From: Candidatus Parcubacteria bacterium
GTDB taxonomy: Bacteria; Patescibacteriota; Minisyncoccia; Minisyncoccales; Staskawiczbacteraceae
Assembly (NCBI GenBank): GCA_019658985.1
Contig: JAIFWS010000011.1
Location: 1-17,043 of the forward strand
Reading direction: 5' to 3'
DNA: 17,043 bases
This document shows, in pieces, positions 1 to 4,467 of this stretch. The translations under genes and the position numbers were made by a program. Position 1 is the stretch's first letter, and each line of letters begins with the position of its first letter. Below the pieces are notes generated by a model. That model did no database searches, had not been told where the DNA came from, and worked only from the letters and a program-made list of their open reading frames with translations.

Positions 1-2
1 TC

Positions 3-410
3 GATTTGCCCAAAGACGATCCCTTAATAATTATTGAAGGGAATAAAGGGAATTTATATCTGCCGGATAAGCCCATGACCGAGCAAAAACCATTTGCCTC
101 CATTGAAGATTTTCCGTTGCATGATTCGCTGGAGAAACTCCAGGAGATAAAGGATATCGCGGAAAAAGTATTTATCATTTTAGAAGACGCGTGGAAAAAA
201 CTGGGAATACGGCTAATGGATGCAAAAGTAGAATTCGGGATTAATACGCAGGGCAACATAAAACTATCGGATGTGATTGATAACGATTCCTGGCGGTTAT
301 TGGATAAAGATGGTAAGAATATAGACAAGCAAATTTACCGGGATGGCGGCGACTTAGAAACCGTTAAGAGAAAGTATCAAGAAGTAGCGGAACTAACAGA
401 GAGATTTTAA
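3..410 (+). CDS. purC: SAICAR synthetase, C-terminal part (5' truncated by window edge)
   Basis: This is the last 135 residues of phosphoribosylaminoimidazole-succinocarboxamide synthase, which joins aspartate to CAIR in de novo purine synthesis in the cytoplasm. The frame is open to the left edge, so the true start lies outside the window; the TTG at 6 should not be taken as a start. The stretch from 'LEDAWKKLGIRLMDAKVEFG' through 'LSDVIDNDSWRLLD' to 'DKQIYRDGGDLETVKRKY' matches the C-terminal signature of the family: the DxKxEFG strand, the DNDSWR motif and the DKQxYRD segment. The DNDSWR wording resembles the animal (PAICS) and archaeal branch more than the usual bacterial 'DE.TPDSSR' form; this is from memory of the family and not a search result. 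The stop is TAA, and a possible promoter for the next gene follows within 75 bases. Confidence 0.9.
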   Translation, partial: DLPKDDPLIIIEGNKGNLYLPDKPMTEQKPFASIEDFPLHDSLEKLQEIKDIAEKVFIILEDAWKKLGIRLMDAKVEFGINTQGNIKLSDVIDNDSWRLLDKDGKNIDKQIYRDGGDLETVKRKYQEVAELTERF

Positions 411-448
411 AAATCTGCCAGAGATATTAAAGAAAGTAGAAAGCATAA

Positions 449-477
449 TTGCACATAGATGAGTTCCATGGTACGAT
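449..477 (+). promoter_or_regulatory. Predicted sigma70 promoter giving a leaderless mRNA
   Basis: TTGCAC (449-454), a 17-base spacer and TACGAT (472-477). The -10 ends six bases before the ATG at 484, so transcription should begin at or next to the start codon. There is no SD in this gap. Confidence 0.55.
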
Positions 478-483
478 TAATAC

Positions 484-1170
484 ATGAAATCGCCATATTA
501 TTCATTTAAAACCAAAGTAATTGAATTGCGGAAATCAGGAAAGAGTTATGGTGAAATTAATAGTATAATCCAAAGGGTGATTCCCAAAAGTACCCTATCA
601 GATTGGTGTAGTAATATTTATTTAACAAGTGATCAGAAAAAGAGAATAGATGAAAGTATTAAAGAGAACTCTAGAAAGGGGATGGAGGCTGCTAGGATTA
701 TTAATAGAGAGAGGAGGACAAGATATTTAAAATCTATAATTGACCGGAACCAATATCTTGAATCGACGCTGAAAGATAGAAATGTTGCTAAAGTTATATT
801 ATCGATATTGTATTTGGGTGAAGGATCTAAAAGTCTATCGAGGGGATCATTATGTTTTGGAAACTCAGACCCATTTATTATAGATATGTTTTTGAGCTTA
901 ATGCGACAATGTTATATATTAGATGAGAGCAAGTTCCGTTGTACTATTTTATGTAGAAGCGATCATGATATTCCTGCTTTGGAAGAGTTTTGGTCTAAGG
1001 CGACTAAAATCCCTCTTAAGCAATTTTATAAAGCAAGGATTGACGCCAGGACAATCGGAAAAACTTCAAGGAATTTAACTTACAAAGGAGTTTGCAGAAT
1101 AGATTATTTCTCAGCTGATGTATTTTTAGATTTAATGGCTATTCCTAAAATTATTCATAAGGGCCCATAG
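484..1170 (+). CDS. HTH plus LAGLIDADG-like protein ending inside a tRNA gene
   Basis: A 228-residue protein of uncertain function. Residues 8-45 look like a helix-turn-helix of the kind that starts many small bacterial DNA-binding proteins ('LRKSGKSYGEI' then 'IPKSTLSDW'). Residues 50-100 are charged and helical. Residues 103-220 contain 'LYLGEGSK' (109-116), 'FGNSDPFIID' (125-134) and 'FWSKATKIPLKQFYK', a pattern I associate with LAGLIDADG-type homing-endonuclease-fold proteins. The canonical double-acid motif is only partly present, so nuclease activity is uncertain. Base composition is more AT-rich than the neighbours, which suggests acquisition. Its last two codons and TAG stop lie within tRNA-Ala: the stop is tRNA bases 8-10. 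The ATG at 484 fits a leaderless transcript. It could be a transcription factor rather than an endonuclease. Confidence 0.85.
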   Translation: MKSPYYSFKTKVIELRKSGKSYGEINSIIQRVIPKSTLSDWCSNIYLTSDQKKRIDESIKENSRKGMEAARIINRERRTRYLKSIIDRNQYLESTLKDRNVAKVILSILYLGEGSKSLSRGSLCFGNSDPFIIDMFLSLMRQCYILDESKFRCTILCRSDHDIPALEEFWSKATKIPLKQFYKARIDARTIGKTSRNLTYKGVCRIDYFSADVFLDLMAIPKIIHKGP

Positions 1171-1233
1171 CTCATTTGGTAGAGCGCGCGCATGGCATGC
1201 GCGAGGTGACGAGTTCGAATCTCGTTGGGTCCA
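1161..1233 (+). tRNA. tRNA-Ala(GGC)
   Basis: A full cloverleaf can be folded: 7-bp acceptor GGGCCCA/TGGGTCC with one G-U pair, T8-A9, D stem GCTC/GAGC, anticodon stem CGCGC/GCGCG with loop ATGGCAT (anticodon GGC at 1194-1196), five-base variable loop, T stem ACGAG/CTCGT with loop TTCGAAT, discriminator A1233. It decodes GCC/GCU alanine codons. CCA is not encoded (ACCG follows), so a CCA-adding enzyme is needed. Its first ten bases are also the 3' end of the upstream ORF. A terminator follows within five bases. Confidence 0.97.
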
Positions 1234-1237
1234 CCGT

Positions 1238-1265
1238 AAAAAAGAGGGGATTAGCCCTTCTTTTT
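1238..1265 (+). terminator. Intrinsic terminator after tRNA-Ala
   Basis: Stem 1239-1249 (AAAAAGAGGGG) pairs with 1255-1265 (CCCTTCTTTTT), with one G-T pair and a five-base loop. The A- and T-rich flanks make it potentially bidirectional. Confidence 0.8.
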
Positions 1266-1270
1266 GTTTA

Positions 1271-1297
1271 TTGAAATATATGTTGAATTACTATAAG
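1271..1297 (+). promoter_or_regulatory. Predicted promoter of GC-rich cassette A
   Basis: TTGAAA (1271-1276), a 15-base spacer and TATAAG (1292-1297). The spacing is short but both boxes are good. Transcription would begin near 1304 and leave a leader of about 60 bases before the ATG at 1365. Confidence 0.5.
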
Positions 1298-1364
1298 GTA
1301 AGGACAGCGTCTCTTATCGCATGGATGGCAGCCGGGAGCCCGAATCCCGAATTGGGAGCCAAGA

Positions 1365-1886
1365 ATGAAACTGGATTTCTGCGCGCGCATCCTTCTGGGG
1401 AGCCAGATCGTCACGCAGGCGGACCTGGATCTGCAGCTGGGCCGTTGGAGAACCCCGAACGGCGACCGTTATCACCCCCAGGCTGTCTTGGGCTGTGAAC
1501 GGAAAGCCTCCGACTACACCCTTCTAATGGCCATCCTGTACGGCTACACGCCGCTCGTGGTCGAAGGGGATAACGGGAGCGAGTGCCTGGTCCTGCGAGC
1601 CCATCTGAAACGTTTCACGTACAAGGTGGGAAACAGCGAGGAAAAATTCTTCGCCTACAGCCTCCGGCTCGTTCCCTCCCGCGGCCGCGTAAAGAGTGTC
1701 AGGCGCGATCCGATCGAGCACGCTGGAATCTGTTTCGATCTGGTGACGACCCACGCTTGCGTGGTGGCGAATGCGGGTAACGGCTACGTGCGCCTGGAAC
1801 TTCACCGCGAACCCGTGACGGGCAACCTACCTGAACTGGGGCCACCGGACGACTGGTGCCCGCATGTGGCGACCCTGGTGAGCTAA
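1365..1886 (+). CDS. Hypothetical protein, GC-rich cassette A
   Basis: A 173-residue protein that I do not recognise. The frame is chosen because third codon positions are strongly G/C, the ATG follows a GGGAG SD by six to seven bases, and the gene is closed by its own terminator. GC content is far above that of flanking resident genes. No signal peptide or membrane segment is visible. It has five cysteines (residues 6, 44, 74, 124 and 164) and a 'LMAILYGYTPLVVEGDNGSECLVLRA' type stretch around residues 54-79, slightly reminiscent of the second half of HPr-like phosphocarriers. The HPr active-site motif GLHARP is absent, so I do not name it HPr. Promoter, leader, gene and terminator form one self-contained unit (about 1271-1925) that looks acquired. 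Confidence 0.75.
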   Translation: MKLDFCARILLGSQIVTQADLDLQLGRWRTPNGDRYHPQAVLGCERKASDYTLLMAILYGYTPLVVEGDNGSECLVLRAHLKRFTYKVGNSEEKFFAYSLRLVPSRGRVKSVRRDPIEHAGICFDLVTTHACVVANAGNGYVRLELHREPVTGNLPELGPPDDWCPHVATLVS

Positions 1887-1894
1887 ATTCCGTG

Positions 1895-1925
1895 GCCCGA
1901 CAATGAAGTCGGGCTTTTTTTCTTT
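1895..1925 (+). terminator. Intrinsic terminator of cassette A
   Basis: GCCCGAC (1895-1901), loop AATGAA, GTCGGGC (1908-1914), then a T-rich run. It lies nine bases after the TAA of the cassette gene. Confidence 0.9.
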
Positions 1926-1936
1926 TCAACCAGCAA

Positions 1937-1965
1937 TTGACAGATTACCCTTCTTGGTTTATAAG
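1937..1965 (+). promoter_or_regulatory. Near-consensus sigma70 promoter of cassette B
   Basis: TTGACA (1937-1942), exactly 17 bases, TATAAG (1960-1965). The predicted start near 1972 gives a leader of about 50 bases that can form two hairpins: an interrupted ATACCA/TGGTAT stem and GCTGGA/TCCAGC. The SD GGGAGG follows them and appears unpaired. Confidence 0.75.
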
Positions 1966-2022
1966 AATACCAGACAAGCTCTGTGGTATGCTGGAGCCGT
2001 AATCCAGCGGGAGGAACGCATC

Positions 2023-2361
2023 GTGTTTCTACGAGTAGTGAGGGGGCTCGAAGGGTTGATGATCGCGACCATGGCGTTTGCCGTCCTCCACTTCGGGTGG
2101 AACGGTCTCCTGATCAGTCTCATGATGGGAGCCGGGTTGGCGATCGTCGCGCAGGAGGTCATCGAGTACCTGGCCCGTCCGAAAGCCCGTGGCTGGAGCC
2201 TCTGGAAGTCAGAGGACAATGGCCTGACTTGGAAGCTCCTCGAGACGGCGGCCGAACGCGAGCCGCTCATCCGACGGTGGAACGAAGCGCGTCAGTTCGC
2301 CTTCGCCTTCAACGCCGACCTGGCCATCGTCCGCGGATATCTTCCGCCCGGCGCCATCTAG
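2023..2361 (+). CDS. Small membrane protein, GC-rich cassette B
   Basis: A 112-residue protein of unknown function. I start it at the GTG at 2023 because GGAGG lies eight bases upstream and a strong promoter ends at 1965. The frame is open further upstream, but that part spans the promoter and leader and is not credible as coding. Residues 9-47 form one or two hydrophobic helices ('LMIATMAFAVLHF', 'LLISLMMGAGLAIVAQEVI'). A soluble tail of about 60 residues follows, with 'WSLWKSEDNGLTWKLLET' and a final helix plus strand ending 'LAIVRGYL'. Codon use is GC-rich like the other cassettes. The stop is TAG, closely followed by the terminator, which argues that TAG is a genuine stop in this DNA. Inner-membrane location is inferred. 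Confidence 0.75.
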   Translation: MFLRVVRGLEGLMIATMAFAVLHFGWNGLLISLMMGAGLAIVAQEVIEYLARPKARGWSLWKSEDNGLTWKLLETAAEREPLIRRWNEARQFAFAFNADLAIVRGYLPPGAI

Positions 2362-2368
2362 TCGTCGC

Positions 2369-2403
2369 GTCGCGAAATGCATATGCACTTCGCGACTTTT
2401 TTT
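2369..2403 (+). terminator. Intrinsic terminator of cassette B
   Basis: GTCGCGAA (2369-2376) pairs with TTCGCGAC (2389-2396), followed by seven T. The 12-base loop is itself nearly palindromic (TGCATATGCA). Confidence 0.9.
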
Positions 2404-2415
2404 ATTCCTCCAATA

Positions 2416-2444
2416 TTGACGCTGAGTATTGAGAATGGCATACA
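2416..2444 (+). promoter_or_regulatory. Predicted promoter of mini-cassette C
   Basis: TTGACG (2416-2421), 17 bases, CATACA (2439-2444). The -35 is good and the -10 weak. The leader holds an 8-bp hairpin, CCGGGGTT (2462-2469) with AATCCCGG (2475-2482), including one G-T pair. Confidence 0.45.
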
Positions 2445-2514
2445 ACCTAAAGTAATGAGGTCCGGGGTTTTGTGAATCCCGGGCAAGAGGGAGTGAACGA
2501 AAAGGAGGTACTTG

Positions 2515-2667
2515 ATGCCGGCCGTTATCGACAGCAACATGGCGGTAGTGGCGGAGATTCTGGCCAAAAGACTGGTTGCTTCAGTCCGTGAGGCCGCCGC
2601 CAGCGCAATCGCGCGCCGGGGCTGTTTTTATGTTATGATTCAGTCATGGCAAACAAATTTTTTATAA
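2515..2667 (+). CDS. 50-residue ORF with very strong SD, possibly truncated (cassette C)
   Basis: An ATG at 2515 follows AAGGAGGT (2502-2509) with a five-base gap, the strongest SD in the window. The predicted peptide begins MPAVIDSNMAVVAEILAKRL and continues as an alanine-rich helix to about residue 36. GC-rich codons then give way abruptly to AT-rich sequence, and the last seven codons overlap the start of the M23 peptidase in another frame (ATG at 2646). No convincing terminator follows; CAGC...GCTG before five T at about 2600-2629 is weak. The most likely reading is a cassette gene whose 3' end was lost at a junction with resident DNA. A genuine 50-residue peptide is the alternative. No function can be assigned. 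Confidence 0.45.
   Translation: MPAVIDSNMAVVAEILAKRLVASVREAAASAIARRGCFYVMIQSWQTNFL
2631..2639 (+). promoter_or_regulatory. Extended -10 promoter, leaderless start for M23 gene
   Basis: TGTTATGAT at 2631-2639 is an extended -10 (TGn plus TATGAT). It ends six bases before the ATG at 2646. No -35 and no SD are visible, which fits a leaderless message. Confidence 0.55.
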
Positions 2668-3539
2668 TTATGTTAGCAGTCGCATTTTTAACCATCGGAA
2701 TTATTTTTCCACATCATGCCGATGCGAAATTATTAGCCCCTGATATCCAAATTTCTTCCAATACGTTTTCGCAGGGAGATACGATGATGGTAGTAATTAA
2801 AAATGAACCGGCCGGTGTGGTCGGAAGGTTGGGTGCGGTAAAATTACGGTTTTTCCGCAATGAAGATGATAAGGATTGGGTCGCTATTGTGGGGATTCCG
2901 GTACATAAAGATCCGGGGAACTATAGGCTTCTGATCAGGGTGGCCGGTAAAGCTGCTTTCGATTCCTCCATTGCCGTGAAAAAACGGAACTTTCCTATAA
3001 CCGTATTAGCTATAACTCGCGAACTTGCAAAGAAAGGCTACACTGCTAAAAAAATTGTTACTACCGTCCAAAATGACGAGAATAAGCAGTTAAATAAGGT
3101 ATTGAATGTCATTACGCCGGTGTCATATGTTTCAAAGCCTTTTACGTATCCGCTCCAAATGACTAACGTCATGGGAGAATTCGGCGATATCCGTAAATCC
3201 GGAAAATACAGCATTCAGCACATGGGTGTAGATCTGCAAGCACCCGTGGGTACGCCCGTGTATGCTATTAATGATGGAAAAGTGGTGTTTGTTAAAAAAG
3301 GCCTGCCGGATTATGGAGACATGATGGTAGTAGATCATGGTCTGGGGGTTTACTCATTATATTTGCATCTTTCCCAATTTAATTTCAAAGAAGGGGATTG
3401 GGTGAACCAGCAAGATACTATAGCTTTATCCGGCGCAACAGGATATGTGACCGGTCCACATTTGCATTTTGCGGTAAAGGTGCGCGGGTCAGGCCTCGAT
3501 CCTTGGAAATTCGTCACCGCTACCAAGGCGTTGTGGTAA
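2646..3539 (+). CDS. Secreted M23 (LytM-type) peptidoglycan endopeptidase
   Basis: A 297-residue zinc metallopeptidase expected to cut peptide cross-links in peptidoglycan outside the membrane. Residues 1-27 are a signal peptide with likely cleavage after 'HADA'. Residues 28-120 form a beta-rich domain that resembles the Ig-like part that precedes the catalytic domain in some M23 proteins. The catalytic domain is at about 168-292: H192-x3-D196 ('HMGVD') and H274 of 'PHLHF' (272 and 274) are the expected zinc ligands, and H241 in 'YLHLS' is the usual catalytic histidine. All key residues are present, so it should be active. The gene has no SD; an extended -10 abuts the ATG. It is monocistronic and closed by a 15-bp terminator. 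Its role in envelope remodelling is inferred. Confidence 0.97.
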   Translation: MANKFFIIMLAVAFLTIGIIFPHHADAKLLAPDIQISSNTFSQGDTMMVVIKNEPAGVVGRLGAVKLRFFRNEDDKDWVAIVGIPVHKDPGNYRLLIRVAGKAAFDSSIAVKKRNFPITVLAITRELAKKGYTAKKIVTTVQNDENKQLNKVLNVITPVSYVSKPFTYPLQMTNVMGEFGDIRKSGKYSIQHMGVDLQAPVGTPVYAINDGKVVFVKKGLPDYGDMMVVDHGLGVYSLYLHLSQFNFKEGDWVNQQDTIALSGATGYVTGPHLHFAVKVRGSGLDPWKFVTATKALW

Positions 3540-3545
3540 ATAATT

Positions 3546-3580
3546 AACCAAAAAGACGCTACTCCAGCGTCTTTTTGGTT
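3546..3580. terminator. Perfect 15-bp bidirectional terminator
   Basis: AACCAAAAAGACGCT (3546-3560), loop ACTCC, AGCGTCTTTTTGGTT (3566-3580). The internal A and T runs on both arms mean it can act in either direction. Confidence 0.9.
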
Positions 3581-3583
3581 ATA

Positions 3584-3611
3584 TTGACAAAAATATAAGT
3601 TTGTTTTAAGG
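3584..3611 (+). promoter_or_regulatory. Promoter of cassette D
   Basis: A perfect TTGACA at 3584-3589 begins four bases after the preceding terminator. The -10 is ambiguous: TTTAAG (3605-3610) or TTAAGG (3606-3611), with 15-16 base spacing. Confidence 0.5.
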
Positions 3612-3621
3612 TATTGATAGT

Positions 3622-3707
3622 CTCTTTCACAAGCTTGAGATAGGTACTAACACGAGTGGTTCGTGACTAACCTCAACTTGCTCGAAAGAGTGAGTTAGAG
3701 GTCAGCC
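3622..3707 (+). promoter_or_regulatory. Structured 5' leader with two exclusive folds over the SD
   Basis: Fold 1 hides the SD: ACCTC+AACTTGCTC (3670-3683) pairs with GAGTGAGTT, a bulged A, and GAGGT (3688-3702) around a GAAA tetraloop. That is 14 pairs including two G-U, and it covers the SD GAGGT at 3698-3702. Fold 2 frees it: CTCTTTC (3622-3628) pairs with GAAAGAG (3684-3690), CAAG (3630-3633) with CTTG (3677-3680), TTGAG (3635-3639) with CTCAA (3672-3676), and an inner hairpin CACGA/TCGTG forms (3651-3665). The two folds share bases 3672-3690 and exclude each other. No known riboswitch class is recognised. Confidence 0.55.
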
Positions 3708-3959
3708 ATGAACCCGCAACCGACGGAGGCTGCCTGTGAGGTGATCGTCTGGGACTACGATGCTGCTCCCGACGGCGGGGAGATCGTTGTCTATGAAGTC
3801 AGGAGGTTCGCCTCCCGAACCAAGGCGAAGAACTACGCCTGGTGGATGGTGAACGGCGACGTGCCATTCGTCGGCGCTGCCGTCATCCGTGACGGCGCGC
3901 TTATTTGCTCGTATGGCCTCAACTGCTTCACCCGAAGCGGGAAGGAGAGTGAATCTTGA
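3708..3959 (+). CDS. Hypothetical protein, GC-rich cassette D
   Basis: An 83-residue soluble protein that I do not recognise. The ATG at 3708 is set by the SD AGAGGT five bases upstream and by the promoter and structured leader before it. Codon use is GC-rich. The sequence suggests two beta-strands ('CEVIVWDYDA', 'GEIVVYEVRRF'), a helix ('SRTKAKNYAWWMV') and further strands ('VGAAVIRDGALICSYG'), so a small alpha/beta fold of about 70 residues with three cysteines is plausible. There is no signal peptide or membrane segment. No strong terminator follows its TGA, so it may be co-transcribed with the interrupted gene at 4062 and share the terminator at 4333. Expression is probably controlled at translation by the leader. 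Confidence 0.75.
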   Translation: MNPQPTEAACEVIVWDYDAAPDGGEIVVYEVRRFASRTKAKNYAWWMVNGDVPFVGAAVIRDGALICSYGLNCFTRSGKESES

Positions 3960-3986
3960 TTGCGTTGTAGCGTTTTTTCCGAAAAC

Positions 3987-4038
3987 GTGAACCGCAGCTA
4001 GTTGACCCGGGGATGTTCTCTGGAAAGATGCGGTTCAC
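3987..4038 (+). promoter_or_regulatory. 10-bp perfect inverted repeat in the leader of the next cassette gene
   Basis: GTGAACCGCA (3987-3996) pairs exactly with TGCGGTTCAC (4029-4038) across 32 bases. It lies 23 bases upstream of the ATG at 4062 and between two GC-rich genes. It could be an RNA hairpin in the intercistronic leader or a DNA operator. Confidence 0.5.
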
Positions 4039-4061
4039 ACCGCTCTTTCTGGAGATATTCC

Positions 4062-4318
4062 ATGAAGTCTGTCCGAGACATGACGCCCGAGGAGGCGCAG
4101 GGACTGCTCAACGGCGTGGTCCGCGCTTCTTTCCGCACGGTGAAGGTGCCCGACCACCAACTCCCGAGTTTCCCCGAGTACGCCGCCCAGTTCCGCAAGT
4201 CCCTGGTTTAGGCAGGGTTTGACGGCTACATCGAGATCAAGAGGGTCTGGGTCGGCCCGCTTGAGGGCGTGATGGTCAAGGCGGGCGGCCCGAATGGCCA
4301 GATCCTCGAGGCCGGCTA
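4062..4318 (+). pseudogene. GC-rich cassette E gene interrupted by in-frame TAG
   Basis: The ATG at 4062 follows GGAG by seven bases and opens a 49-codon frame to TAG at 4209-4211. Without that stop the same frame continues with protein-like GC-rich codons for 35 more residues ('AGFDGYIEIKRVWVGPLEG' then 'VMVKAGGPNGQILEAG') to TAA at 4316-4318, just before a strong terminator. The simplest reading is an 84-85 residue protein broken by one nonsense change, for example CAG to TAG. Alternatives are stop-codon readthrough, or a true 49-residue protein. The N-terminal part has a helix ('TPEEAQGLLNGVVRASF') and the C-terminal part looks like beta-strands. The function is unknown. Longer upstream starts at 4002 and 4013 lack SD and run through the leader hairpin. 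Confidence 0.55.
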
Positions 4319-4332
4319 AACCAAAACAAGAC

Positions 4333-4366
4333 GCCCCGACGAGATTCATCTTGTCGGGGCCCTTTT
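4333..4366 (+). terminator. Strong intrinsic terminator of cassettes D/E
   Basis: GCCCCGACGAGA (4333-4344), loop TTCA, TCTTGTCGGGGC (4349-4360): 12 pairs with one G-T, followed by CC and five T. Confidence 0.95.
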
Positions 4367-4383
4367 TAATTCGGATCTTCAAT

Positions 4384-4396
4384 CTGTGGATAACTT
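4384..4396 (+). promoter_or_regulatory. DnaA-box-like motif shared with 7713-7725
   Basis: CTGTGGATAACTT at 4384-4396 matches CTGTGGAAAACTT at 7713-7725 in 12 of 13 bases. Its core is the reverse complement of TTATCCACA, the DnaA-box consensus. Both copies lie about 85 bases upstream of the ATG of a surface-protein gene. Function is unproven. Confidence 0.35.
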
Positions 4397-4467
4397 TTCA
4401 AGAAAAAGGCGTTGTTTTTTATAGAAGATAATAGTAATATTCATTAATTAATTATTAAAATTAATCT

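Noticed and set aside
1271..1498. 75-codon plus-strand frame starting before cassette A
   Set aside because: It runs through the predicted promoter and leader, has no SD and lies out of frame with the GC3-rich 1365-1886 gene.
1365..1886. HPr-family phosphocarrier
   Set aside because: Only a vague likeness in one stretch; the GLHARP-type active-site histidine motif is missing.
1983..2432. 149-codon frame overlapping cassette B
   Set aside because: It reads Arg/Pro-rich shadow sequence, crosses the terminator and lacks an SD. The GTG at 2023 has SD, promoter and terminator.
4062..4318. Genome-wide reassignment of TAG
   Set aside because: TAG ends the 2023 and 7800 genes close before clear terminators, so it is a working stop here.
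1266..4371. Integron cassette array
   Set aside because: No attC-like imperfect palindromes follow the ORFs, no integrase is present, each gene group has its own promoter and terminator, and one unit (10780) stands alone on the other strand.
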